64,000 nt of DNA from Candidatus Brocadia sp. (GTDB lineage: Bacteria > Planctomycetota > Brocadiia > Brocadiales > Brocadiaceae). The notes beneath the pieces were generated by a model. That model had not been told where the DNA came from and ran no database searches. It was given only the letters and a program-made list of their open reading frames with translations. The position numbers and the translations under genes are program-made. Below are positions 48,062-56,521 of the stretch, in pieces. The stretch covers positions 1 through 64,000 of the forward strand of contig SOEU01000018.1 in the NCBI GenBank assembly GCA_021646415.1, written 5' to 3'. Position 1 is the stretch's first letter. Every line of letters starts with the position of its first letter.

Positions 48062-49024
48062 TTACACACCTGCCCAAAAACTTGTGCTCAAATACCGATC
48101 ACCTCTATCGGGGAAAACCGTAACAATTGTACCCTTCTCAATTTCACCCGCAATCTTCAACGATGCAACAAGCGCAGCACCTGAAGAGTACCCCACAAAA
48201 AATCCCTCTTCGGCCGCAAGCCTCTTAACAGCCTCGTAGGCATCTTCTGTCTCTACTGCGATCTTTCTATCGGGAAAATGGTCATCATAAATACCCGGGA
48301 CAATTGAAGTCGCCATATGCTTCATACCTTCTAATCCATGAATAGGAGTGGCTGGCTCAACTGCTATCACCTGAATATCAGGATTGTATTCCTTCAGACG
48401 CCGCCCCGTACCCATAAGGGTACCGCTTGTACCCAAAGATGCAATAAAATGAGTCACCCTACCTGCCGTTTGTTCCCATATCTCCACACCTGTTGTTTCA
48501 AAATGTACCCTCCAATTCGCAGGGTTATTATACTGATCTGCATAAAAATACCTTGATGGCTCTTCATTTACTATTCTTTTCGCCTCTAACATGGCACCAT
48601 CAGAACCCAGTAATGGATCCGTGAACACCATGGCAGCGCCGAAGGCACGTACAATTCTCTTCCTTTCCTCACTGACGTTCAAAGGCATCACCAGAGTCAC
48701 TTTATATCCTTTCGAGGCACCAATGAGAGCATAGGCAATACCGGTATTTCCGGAAGTTGAGTCTATGATAATTTTATCGTGGTTTAGCCTGCCTGATTTC
48801 TCCGCCTCTTCTATAATCCGCAATGCAGGCCGATCCTTTACCGATCCACCTGGATTAAACCATTCTGCCTTAGCATAAACTCCAACATCCTTATTTCTTA
48901 ATCCTTTTGTAATTCTATTGATCTTTAATAAGGGAGTATTTCCAATTTTATCCAAAATTGAAGTATGAGAAGGATTCTTCGGGATGTATTTCGTACCCTT
49001 TCCCTTTGTCACGATACTTGTCAC
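48062..49024 (-). CDS. Cysteine synthase family (CysK/CysM)
   Basis: The 320-residue PLP enzyme has NPGGSVKDRPA with the catalytic lysine, the SGNTGIAYA loop and GTSGTLMGTGRRLKE phosphate-binding loop. It makes cysteine from O-acetylserine or O-phosphoserine and sulfide or a sulfur carrier. The neighbouring JAMM protease suggests the CysM type that uses a protein thiocarboxylate. It lies 20 bases after the DsrE-like gene. Confidence 0.9.
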   Translation of the reverse strand: MTSIVTKGKGTKYIPKNPSHTSILDKIGNTPLLKINRITKGLRNKDVGVYAKAEWFNPGGSVKDRPALRIIEEAEKSGRLNHDKIIIDSTSGNTGIAYALIGASKGYKVTLVMPLNVSEERKRIVRAFGAAMVFTDPLLGSDGAMLEAKRIVNEEPSRYFYADQYNNPANWRVHFETTGVEIWEQTAGRVTHFIASLGTSGTLMGTGRRLKEYNPDIQVIAVEPATPIHGLEGMKHMATSIVPGIYDDHFPDRKIAVETEDAYEAVKRLAAEEGFFVGYSSGAALVASLKIAGEIEKGTIVTVFPDRGDRYLSTSFWAGV

Positions 49025-49043
49025 GATGTTACCTTATCTTTCT

Positions 49044-49463
49044 TCATATAAATAACTGCGTTTCTGCACCATCAGCTATTTCCAAAAGGGTAGTTAACCC
49101 CAGTATATCATCAACCCTTGATCTGACAACGGATTCTTCCAACTCCATCAGCTTCACAGCCCCTGTGCATGCATAAACCTTTAAATTCCCCATAGCTCTT
49201 ACATCGCGGAGGAGTTCTTTGAGTGAAATGGGATTGATCTCCTGCATCCGTTTTGACAACCTCTCCCCCTCTTCACCATATTCAGCAGATAGTCTTGTAA
49301 CATCAAACTCTTCATTCACAAACCTCTTCAACGCCCAAAAAAAGAGAAAAATATACGTTTCTCTTCCCATCGATGCTGCTGTTATAGCCAGAGTAATGAT
49401 CTGATAGAGTTTATCATAGGTACCGCCATGAGCAAAGATGACGAACTTTTTTTTATCCTTCAC
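49044..49463 (-). CDS. DsrE/F-like family protein
   Basis: The 139-residue protein has the DsrE/DrsE-like pattern KKFVIFAHGGTYDKLYQIIT, then AASMGRETYIFLFFWAL, and a later LKVYACTGAVKLMEL in which the cysteine may carry sulfur. Such proteins act with TusA in sulfur relay. It is embedded between the sulfite-reductase-like and cysteine-synthase genes. The start follows the upstream stop by ten bases. Confidence 0.8.
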   Translation of the reverse strand: MKDKKKFVIFAHGGTYDKLYQIITLAITAASMGRETYIFLFFWALKRFVNEEFDVTRLSAEYGEEGERLSKRMQEINPISLKELLRDVRAMGNLKVYACTGAVKLMELEESVVRSRVDDILGLTTLLEIADGAETQLFI

Positions 49464-49473
49464 GCGAATACCC

Positions 49474-50367
49474 TTACGAGGATTTTACCAACGTACCCAC
49501 GACTTCTTTCCTGAACTTTTCCAAACCTACGCGGTCTATACAGGAACCGATTCTTTCTTTCGGCTTACCGTTCTCTTTATACCATTTTACCGTTGCATCA
49601 ATAAAATCGTTTACTTTATTATCGGGTAAAAAATTTGCTACCTCATTTGCCTCCCGCGGGTGTCGTCCATGTTTTCCACCCACACGCACTAACCAGCCTT
49701 TCTTCTTGTCCTTCCAGGCATCCGTTGGACAAGCCCTGATACAATCACCGCAATAGACACATTTCGATTCATCAAACATTGGCCTACCCTCTTTATCAGA
49801 GACAATTGCACCCTCCTGGCAGGCCTTAGCACATAAGGTACAGCCGTTACATAGATCTTTGCTCCACACCGGATAAACTACTCCCTGAAACCCAAGATCC
49901 ATCTCCCTTGTCCTTGTACAATCTATCGGACAGCCGGAAAATCCCATTTTAAATTTATGAGGGCAGGGAGTGCCAAAAAACTTTTCGTCTACCTCTAACG
50001 CCTTGGACTGTGTATCCATAATTCCATTGGGATTATACTCACAGCCGCCACACGCCGTCGGTACCCGAACCCTGGGGCCGCAGGAGGCCACTTTCTGCCC
50101 CACCGCTGCCAATTCTTTCACCACCGCATCGAAGTCATTAATATGAACACCAATGATCTCCACCGACTGTCTGAAACTCAAGTGACAATACCCGAGACGG
50201 CTGTATTTCTTCGCAACCTCTGCAATTTTCAACAGCTTTTCAGGGGTAATCCTCCCGCCAGGAACCTTTAACCGTACAGTAAAGAGGTCCTTTTGTGTCT
50301 GTTTTATAAAACCACCGGATTTCAATTCATTAAGATCAATTCTTTGTGTCACAGTCTTTTCCGCCAT
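49474..50367 (-). CDS. Siroheme sulfite/nitrite-reductase-like protein with ferredoxin domain (AsrC-like)
   Basis: The 297-residue protein has an N-terminal ferredoxin-like half domain (LSFRQSVEIIGVH), siroheme/[4Fe-4S] cysteines in TACGGCEYNPNG and FSGCPIDC, and an inserted 2[4Fe-4S] ferredoxin domain (CNGCTLCAKACQ; CVYCGDCIRACP). This layout is that of anaerobic sulfite reductase C and short dissimilatory-type enzymes. It probably reduces sulfite to sulfide for cysteine synthesis; nitrite is an alternative. It starts the sulfur cluster. Confidence 0.85.
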   Translation of the reverse strand: MAEKTVTQRIDLNELKSGGFIKQTQKDLFTVRLKVPGGRITPEKLLKIAEVAKKYSRLGYCHLSFRQSVEIIGVHINDFDAVVKELAAVGQKVASCGPRVRVPTACGGCEYNPNGIMDTQSKALEVDEKFFGTPCPHKFKMGFSGCPIDCTRTREMDLGFQGVVYPVWSKDLCNGCTLCAKACQEGAIVSDKEGRPMFDESKCVYCGDCIRACPTDAWKDKKKGWLVRVGGKHGRHPREANEVANFLPDNKVNDFIDATVKWYKENGKPKERIGSCIDRVGLEKFRKEVVGTLVKSS

Positions 50368-50465
50368 TCAAACTCCTAACATTTTTGGTATAACTCACTG
50401 TTTTTATAAACAATTAGCAAAACGCCAATTACATAAAGCAAAAACCAACATAATTATTAATTTTT

Positions 50466-50494
50466 ATATTAACAATTCACCAAAAATCTTGCAA
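50466..50494 (-). promoter_or_regulatory. Possible promoter of the sulfite-reductase/cysteine cluster
   Basis: On the minus strand TTGCAA (50489-50494) and TAATAT (50466-50471) are 17 bases apart in the 156-base gap before the sulfite-reductase-like gene. The match is moderate. Confidence 0.4.
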
Positions 50495-50523
50495 GAAAAA
50501 AGAAGTCTATAGACATTGTCGAC

Positions 50524-51165
50524 TTAATTATCTTTCGAAATTTTTTCAGATACGATCTCGAACATCTTCTTTTTTGCCTCTAACACACCTTTTTCCTTAA
50601 TAAGCTCAAGCATATCAAGCCCGGCAATTCGCTGTAATATATCTCGTCTTACAGATTCTTCTTTTACTTCGGAAAGTATCTTTCGCCGCATCTCTGATAA
50701 AAGCTTTGTAAATTCACCATACTCATCTCCAAACTGTTTTTCCAGAAATTCCCTTATATTACGGGCTAAAGCAGGGCTTGCCCCCCCCGTTGAGATGCTA
50801 ATGCAGAGATCGCCCCGCATAACAGATGAAGGCACAATGAAAGAACAAAATTCCGGTTTGTCGACAACATTTACCAGGATTCCCCTTTCGATGGCATCGG
50901 AATAAATCATTTTGTTCACCGCACCATCATCCGTAGAAGCAACGACGAGTACCGCTCCTTTCAGAAACTTTGCGTCATATTCCTGTTGAACTCGTTCAAT
51001 CCCTGTTTCTTTCTCAAGTTCAGGACAAAATTCGGGAGACACTACTGTTACCTTTGCGCCGGCATCTTTCAGGCTACATACCTTGCGCCAGGCAACATTA
51101 CCACCACCCACCACCACACACCTCTTATCCTGAATATTCAGAAATACCGGATAATATTTTGCCAT
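50524..51165 (-). CDS. Precorrin-2 dehydrogenase/sirohydrochlorin ferrochelatase
   Basis: The 213-residue protein begins with CVVVGGGNVAWRKV (NAD-binding) and has the SISTGGASPALARNIREFLE motif of the CysG N-domain/Met8p family. It performs the last steps of siroheme synthesis, matching the siroheme enzyme encoded downstream. It also could serve heme d1 or alternative heme pathways. It follows lysA by 12 bases. Confidence 0.88.
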   Translation of the reverse strand: MAKYYPVFLNIQDKRCVVVGGGNVAWRKVCSLKDAGAKVTVVSPEFCPELEKETGIERVQQEYDAKFLKGAVLVVASTDDGAVNKMIYSDAIERGILVNVVDKPEFCSFIVPSSVMRGDLCISISTGGASPALARNIREFLEKQFGDEYGEFTKLLSEMRRKILSEVKEESVRRDILQRIAGLDMLELIKEKGVLEAKKKMFEIVSEKISKDN

Positions 51166-51177
51166 CGTATCAAAGCT

Positions 51178-52467
51178 CTATGTAAAGTTTTCACCTCTGA
51201 CTAAATCTTCGTATGTCTCTCGTTTTCTGATAATACGATACTGATTGCCATCCACAAGCACTTCACATGGGCGTGGGCGGGAATTGTAACTGGAACTCAT
51301 CGAAAAACCATACGCACCGGCACTGAATATTGTCAATAAATCCCCCCCTTTTACCCTGGGCAGAGCCCTATTGGCCGCAAAGACATCGCTACTCTCACAA
51401 ACCGGACCTACAATATCTACCAAATCCATACCCGTTTTTACCGGGGATTTACCAGGATTTTCCGCCTCTGGCATCTTTATATTCGTATTTACCGGCCATA
51501 TCCTGTGAAATGCATCGTAAAGTGCAGGGCGTATTAAATCGTTCATAGCCGCATCACAAATGACAAATTTCTTACCATGCACGGTCTCTTTTGTATAAAT
51601 TACCCTGGTAACTAAAATCCCGGAATTCCCTACAATGAACCGCCCCGGTTCCAGAATAAGATTACATTGCATCTCCTTCACCAGCGGGAGAATTTTTAAT
51701 GCATAATCTTTCGGCCGTATTACTTTTTCACCTGTATATGAGATACAATAGCCACCCCCTATGTTCATAAACTCAATATCCAGTCCCCCATCTCTGCAGT
51801 TTTTAACAAACCTCACGACCTTCCTAAGGGCGCGCACGTAAGGGTCAACCGTGTAAATAGGTGAGCCCAGGTGCACATGCAACCCGCACAGGTCAACGTT
51901 CGGATAGGATGCAGATTGTTTAATAATCCTTTCAGCTTCGGTAAAATCGATACCGAACTTGTTTTCCTTTTTTCCCGTAGTAGTCTTCGCATGTGTTTTT
52001 GCATCGATGTCAGGATTGATTCGCAAGGCTACTCTCGGCACTTTTCCCGCCTCCTCAGCCAGGGCATTAATATGCTCGAGTTCTGCCTGCGATTCTACAT
52101 TAAACATAAAAATGTCATTCTCCAGGGCATATTTTATCTCCTTATCTGTTTTCCCCACACCAGCAAATACAATCTTAGACGGGTCGCCTCCGGCCTTGAT
52201 TGCCCGAAACAACTCGCCGCCGGAAACCACATCAAACCCCGATCCTTCCTCTGCCAATGTCTTACATATTGAGAGGTTCGAATTGGACTTTACTGAAAAA
52301 CATATCAGCGCATCGACATCCTGAAAGGCTGTCTTTAACTCGCGGAAACGTGATAAAATCGCATTTTTGCTATAGATATAGGCAGGAGTTCCCACCTCCG
52401 AAATAATATCTTCTATCTTTACATTTTCACAAAAGAGCGCCTTGCCCCTATATTCAAAAGCATCCAT
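51178..52467 (-). CDS. lysA: Diaminopimelate decarboxylase
   Basis: The 429-residue PLP enzyme has the lysine site CFSVKSNSNLSI, the phosphate-binding glycine strand NIGGGYCISYTGE and ILEPGRFIVGNSG, and the C-terminal VGPVCESSD motif. It converts meso-diaminopimelate to lysine. The length is normal. It lies between argH and the siroheme gene, all on the minus strand with short gaps. Confidence 0.92.
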   Translation of the reverse strand: MDAFEYRGKALFCENVKIEDIISEVGTPAYIYSKNAILSRFRELKTAFQDVDALICFSVKSNSNLSICKTLAEEGSGFDVVSGGELFRAIKAGGDPSKIVFAGVGKTDKEIKYALENDIFMFNVESQAELEHINALAEEAGKVPRVALRINPDIDAKTHAKTTTGKKENKFGIDFTEAERIIKQSASYPNVDLCGLHVHLGSPIYTVDPYVRALRKVVRFVKNCRDGGLDIEFMNIGGGYCISYTGEKVIRPKDYALKILPLVKEMQCNLILEPGRFIVGNSGILVTRVIYTKETVHGKKFVICDAAMNDLIRPALYDAFHRIWPVNTNIKMPEAENPGKSPVKTGMDLVDIVGPVCESSDVFAANRALPRVKGGDLLTIFSAGAYGFSMSSSYNSRPRPCEVLVDGNQYRIIRKRETYEDLVRGENFT

Positions 52468-52484
52468 AGACTATTTACCCATTC

Positions 52485-53870
52485 TCATCCTTTACTCAGT
52501 TTTTTTCCCCAATACGCAATACGCTTTTTAACAAAACCCGGTGCCGTAGAACCGTAACTTTTATAATTCTTGATACAATTTTCTACTCCCAGCACTTTAT
52601 AAACATCCTTTTCTATGACGGAAGAAAATGCCTTAAAACTCTCCAATCGCAAGTCCATCAACCTGCATTGCACCCGAATACATTCCCGCACGATCTTCCC
52701 GACAATCTCGTGGGCCATACGGAAAGGTATACCCTTTTTGACCAAGTACTCCGCCAATGCTGTGGCATCAATAAATCCCTTCTCGCATGCCAGCATCATC
52801 CGTTCACCATGAAAACTGGTATTTGCCACAAGTTCAGCCAGAACAGATAACGAAGTCTGAACAGTATCCGATGCATCAAATATCGCCATCTTATCCTCCT
52901 GCATGTCACGATTATACGTTAATGGCAATCCCTTGAGCAATGTGAGCAAAGACGTCAAATGGCCAAACACGCGACCACATTTACCCCGGATCAGCTCAAG
53001 TACATCGGGATTCTTTTTTTGGGGCATAATACTGGAGCCCGTGCAATAGGCATCACTGATTTCGATAAACTTCACCTCATCGTTGCACCAGATAATCCAT
53101 TCCTCGCAGAGACGGGAGAGATGCAGGGCGACCATGGAAAGGCAAAACGCATACTCAGCACAGAAATCCCTGTCACTCACGGCATCCATGCTGTTTTCAC
53201 AAACCCCTTCAAAACCAAGCATTTTCGCCGTAAACATCGGATCGGTTGGAAGCGTTGTCCCTGCAAGCGCACAAGCACCCAGCGGTGATTTGTTGAGCCG
53301 GACACAACAATCCTGAAGCCGCTTCTTGTCACGTTCCAGCATCTCCACGTATGCCAGCAAGTAGTGGGATACCAGCACCGGCTGGGCATGTTGAAGGTGG
53401 GTAAAACCCGGCATAATCTGCCCCAAAAACGTTTTCCCTTTTTTCACGAATTCCCTTTGTAATGCCGTCAGGAGACCTATCGTTTCGTGCGTCTGATTGC
53501 GTGCCCAGAGCCGCAGGTCGAGGGCAACCTGGTCATTTCGGCTTCGGGCGGTATGGAGCTTTTTGCCGGCATCGCCAATCCGTTCAATCAATGCCGATTC
53601 AATGTTCATATGAACGTCTTCAAGAGACTTTTTGAACTCGAACTTGTTGGATTCGATTTCAGCGAGAATTTCCTTCAGACCCTTAACTATCGCATCCTTT
53701 TCTTTCCCGGTAATAAGCCTGCACCTGGCAAGCATGGTAGCATGGGCTATACTTCCCTCAATGTCATGTTGATAGAGTCGCCAGTCGAAGGAAACGGATT
53801 CAGTAAACAACTCCACCGAAGCCGCTGTCTGCTTGGTAAATCTCCCTCCCCATGGTTTTTTTTGCTTCAT
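52485..53870 (-). CDS. argH: Argininosuccinate lyase
   Basis: The enzyme of about 461 residues has the WGGRFTKQTAASVELF start, HTARSRNDQVALDLRLW and the signature GSSIMPQKKNPD. It releases arginine and fumarate. The frame is open 32 codons further upstream, but that extension lacks family similarity, so I place the start at the ATG at 53870. It probably begins the transcript with lysA and the siroheme gene. Confidence 0.93.
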   Translation of the reverse strand: MKQKKPWGGRFTKQTAASVELFTESVSFDWRLYQHDIEGSIAHATMLARCRLITGKEKDAIVKGLKEILAEIESNKFEFKKSLEDVHMNIESALIERIGDAGKKLHTARSRNDQVALDLRLWARNQTHETIGLLTALQREFVKKGKTFLGQIMPGFTHLQHAQPVLVSHYLLAYVEMLERDKKRLQDCCVRLNKSPLGACALAGTTLPTDPMFTAKMLGFEGVCENSMDAVSDRDFCAEYAFCLSMVALHLSRLCEEWIIWCNDEVKFIEISDAYCTGSSIMPQKKNPDVLELIRGKCGRVFGHLTSLLTLLKGLPLTYNRDMQEDKMAIFDASDTVQTSLSVLAELVANTSFHGERMMLACEKGFIDATALAEYLVKKGIPFRMAHEIVGKIVRECIRVQCRLMDLRLESFKAFSSVIEKDVYKVLGVENCIKNYKSYGSTAPGFVKKRIAYWGKKLSKG

Positions 53871-54264
53871 ATCAATCTGTCTTTTTGCAAACGTATTTCT
53901 CAAGATCAATGATTTAAACTTTTCGCGAAACTGATTCCTGCCAGCAAAATAAATAAAGACTGACATGCCTGCATATTACTGAACAAAATTAAGTTACGTA
54001 CTATAGCTAAATACATCAGTCTAGTCAATACAATTCAAAAACCAAACTGATAAGCATTAAAGTTACAGTCGTTCCACAATCCGGCGGGTTATGTGTGCTG
54101 GAGAAGGCTGAGAATCCTGAGAGATCGGAAGTTGAGGCGGAAAAGACAAAATCCGAAGCACGAAATTCGTGAGTCAACCCTGTCAGGGTTTAAAACCCTG
54201 ACAGGGTTGATTCTTTGCTAAAATGTCAAAAGCACCTTTGGAAGACACTACCATTCCTGACTAT
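53871..54264. other. Intergenic region holding a long palindrome
   Basis: About 390 bases separate argH from the small beta-sandwich gene. They contain the palindrome at 54175-54209. Otherwise I see no gene, and a stretch near 54070-54160 is not recognisable. Confidence 0.5.
54175..54209. repeat. Perfect 17-bp inverted repeat
   Basis: CAACCCTGTCAGGGTTT and AAACCCTGACAGGGTTG form a perfect palindrome around a single A. Each arm also contains an inner palindrome CCCTGTCAGGG-like element. There is no T tract, so a dispersed repeat is more likely than a terminator. Confidence 0.8.
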
Positions 54265-54531
54265 TTACGCTGGTGTTGGCGTCATCCGATAGTTTTTCTG
54301 TACATACCCACCTTCAGGTAAATTTACTCCGGAGTTAGTTATTGTTTGATAACCCGAAGCTGTAACTCTTATTGTGTAAGTACCCGAATTCAATAAAGGA
54401 CTCACATAACTGCCATCGGTATTTCTATTCACCGTAGCATCTGTAGGACCATCAAAAGCCATTTGCGCACCAGAAATACCTGCACCAGTATTTTTATTTG
54501 TTACTTTTCCCCAAAATGTTCCCGGCGGCAT
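54265..54531 (-). CDS. Small carboxypeptidase-regulatory-like beta-sandwich protein
   Basis: The 88-residue protein consists of one CarboxypepD_reg-like domain: WGKVTNKNTGAGISGAQM, DGSYVSPLLNSGTYTIRV and TASGYQTITNSGVNLPEGG. There is no signal peptide before it, although such domains are usually extracellular. AGGAGG precedes the ATG by eight bases. It could be a secreted fragment using another route, a capsid- or pilus-like component, or a cytoplasmic binding domain. Confidence 0.7.
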   Translation of the reverse strand: MPPGTFWGKVTNKNTGAGISGAQMAFDGPTDATVNRNTDGSYVSPLLNSGTYTIRVTASGYQTITNSGVNLPEGGYVQKNYRMTPTPA

Positions 54532-54707
54532 GATTTTCCTCCTTTCGAAATTTTAATATACAGCCATAACCTCAAGAAAAGCGCGCATACCTATCTCTTA
54601 AACATATCGTTACCTCCTATAAAATCTTGTTTTTTTTTATAAAAGTAGGGTACACACCCCATACCTACTTATTAACACCTACAAATAATATGTTGAATTC
54701 AAAAAGA

Positions 54708-56054
54708 TCAAAAGTACACGATGACGGAGACCAGGAACAGGTGCTCGTCGAGATCAAAATGAGTTCCTTTAAGACCCCTGCCGAAATCTTCTCCATCTAC
54801 GTCGTTTGCCCATCTAAACTGATATGCACCGTCAATACTGAATCTCTTGAAAGTAATACCGCTTCCTGCACTAAATCCATATACGTCTGTAGGATCATCC
54901 AGGGATGGCCGGGGGTCATAAAAAAGTCCTCCGCGGACGGGGATAATCATCTTTTGCCTGAATATGAGGTATTCCGTGCCAAACCTTACAGCGTAAGTAT
55001 CGTCAATGTCCCTGTCGGTTGATACACCACCCAGCGGACGTGATTTTACACCAGTTTCTTCATTCTCTTGCTCAAACTCCGACCAATCGGTCCACGTCAC
55101 ATCCATGGAAAAAGACAGTGCATCGCTGTAACGGAAACCAAATCCGCCACCAAATGACATGGGATAATTTATCTCTAAGTGTTCCCTTATATGACCTGAT
55201 CCTACCGTTGTCCCAGTACTATTAGTGATAACGGAAAAAGAATCTGTAACACGATCCACATCAGCCGTATACGGGGAATGGAAAACGGCTCCAAAGGTAA
55301 GGCGTTTATCCTCCTTCTCCCATACTTCCAGAAGCATACCTGCCGTTATGTTTACTGCCTGAAAATTTTTGAATGTTTCGGTCCCATCATAGGACCTGCT
55401 AAAATCATTACCAAAAACCGAACCCTCACTTCTTGCTCGCAGTGTTTCTTTCCAGGCAAAGTCTCCAAAAAGCTCATCGGTAAAGAAATTTACGGCTATC
55501 CCAATGGATAATTTGGGTATTACTTGCAGGGAGATTGCAGGTGTCAGTGCAGCTATTCCACCTCTTGACTTAAAATCGACTGATTGTTTGTCAATAAATT
55601 CGCCTCCTGAAGACTCAAATATCCGATCATAGTCAAACCTCATGTGAAAATCATATTTCTGCTGATAGTTCAGGGCTGCAACCAGATTTTTTCCAAAGAT
55701 CCTGAATGGATACGCAACACTGGCATAATTCAAATCGCCAGAGGATACAGATTCATCATCAAGTGATAACAATCCAGTAGTGCCGGGATCGAAATCCTGC
55801 TGTATGGATAAGAATGAGTCTACCAGGGAAAATTCCGGTCTTTCGAGTTGTGTTAAGCCACTGGGATTCCATGACGCCGCTGTTGCATCATCGGCAACGG
55901 CAATAAAGGCACCACCCTGTCCTAAGGCCCTTGCACCTGAACCGACAGGAAGTGGGACAGCATTAATGGAAGGAGGCGCCAATTGAGCAAAAGAGGTTTT
56001 GCCTGATAGTATAAGGATTAGGATACAGATAAATATATTATGTTTCAATCTCAT
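54708..56054 (-). CDS. OMPP1/FadL/TodX family outer-membrane protein
   Basis: The 448-residue protein has a signal peptide ending near TSFAQ. Its N-terminal plug motif is GARALGQGGAFIAVADDATA followed by SWNPSGLTQL, characteristic of FadL/OMPP1 channels, and alternating beta-strands run to a terminal phenylalanine. It would form a barrel for hydrophobic molecules. It lies downstream of the caspase/CsgG genes on the same strand. Confidence 0.85.
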   Translation of the reverse strand: MRLKHNIFICILILILSGKTSFAQLAPPSINAVPLPVGSGARALGQGGAFIAVADDATAASWNPSGLTQLERPEFSLVDSFLSIQQDFDPGTTGLLSLDDESVSSGDLNYASVAYPFRIFGKNLVAALNYQQKYDFHMRFDYDRIFESSGGEFIDKQSVDFKSRGGIAALTPAISLQVIPKLSIGIAVNFFTDELFGDFAWKETLRARSEGSVFGNDFSRSYDGTETFKNFQAVNITAGMLLEVWEKEDKRLTFGAVFHSPYTADVDRVTDSFSVITNSTGTTVGSGHIREHLEINYPMSFGGGFGFRYSDALSFSMDVTWTDWSEFEQENEETGVKSRPLGGVSTDRDIDDTYAVRFGTEYLIFRQKMIIPVRGGLFYDPRPSLDDPTDVYGFSAGSGITFKRFSIDGAYQFRWANDVDGEDFGRGLKGTHFDLDEHLFLVSVIVYF

Positions 56055-56070
56055 TCAGACACCTCTCGGG

Positions 56071-56112
56071 TTTCAAGTTTAGAGTTTAGTGTTTCGGGTT
56101 TCGGGTTTCGGG
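56071..56112. repeat. Degenerate GTTTCGG-type short tandem repeat
   Basis: Three tandem GTTTCGG(G) units and diverged TTTAGAGTTTAGTG units lie just after the four-helix-bundle gene. Similar GTTTGGAGTTTGGAG and GTTTCGAGTTTCG units, read on the minus strand, lie at 56475-56518, on its other side. Confidence 0.6.
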
Positions 56113-56117
56113 CTAGA

Positions 56118-56465
56118 TTATTTCTTGTATTTTTGGCCTTTTATTTCTGTATTATTGAAATAGGTTATTAAGCCCTTGATCATTTTGCTGATGTATCCCT
56201 GGTCTAAAGCTCTGTATAACTGAGAACGGACTTCGCCACAGGATCCTTTCGCTATTCCAAGAAACTGAATAAACTCGCCTTTTCTGCCTCTTTCAAAGCC
56301 TTCCGCGACATTATCCATTATGGACCCACTTGCCTGGCGCATTTGACCTTTCAGGTCATAATCTTTGGAAATTAATCCATTATTGGTAATCGAGTAACTC
56401 TCTTTTGAAAACTCTCTTGCTTTTTGCCATGCATCGACATCCTCAAACTTTCTGATTGTAGCCAA
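56118..56465 (-). CDS. Four-helix-bundle protein (23S rRNA intervening-sequence type)
   Basis: The 115-residue protein has FEDVDAWQKAREFSKESY, LKGQMRQASGSIMDNVAEGF and IAKGSCGEVRSQLYRALDQG, the pattern of TIGR02436-like four-helix-bundle proteins. These occur in intervening sequences of 23S rRNA and as stand-alone genes of unknown role. Degenerate GGTTTC-like repeats flank it on both sides, suggesting a mobile unit inserted between the CsgG-like and FadL-like genes. Confidence 0.85.
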   Translation of the reverse strand: MATIRKFEDVDAWQKAREFSKESYSITNNGLISKDYDLKGQMRQASGSIMDNVAEGFERGRKGEFIQFLGIAKGSCGEVRSQLYRALDQGYISKMIKGLITYFNNTEIKGQKYKK

Positions 56466-56521
56466 ATCAATATCTCCTCAACTCCAAACTCCAAACCCTA
56501 AACACGAAACTCGAAACCATT

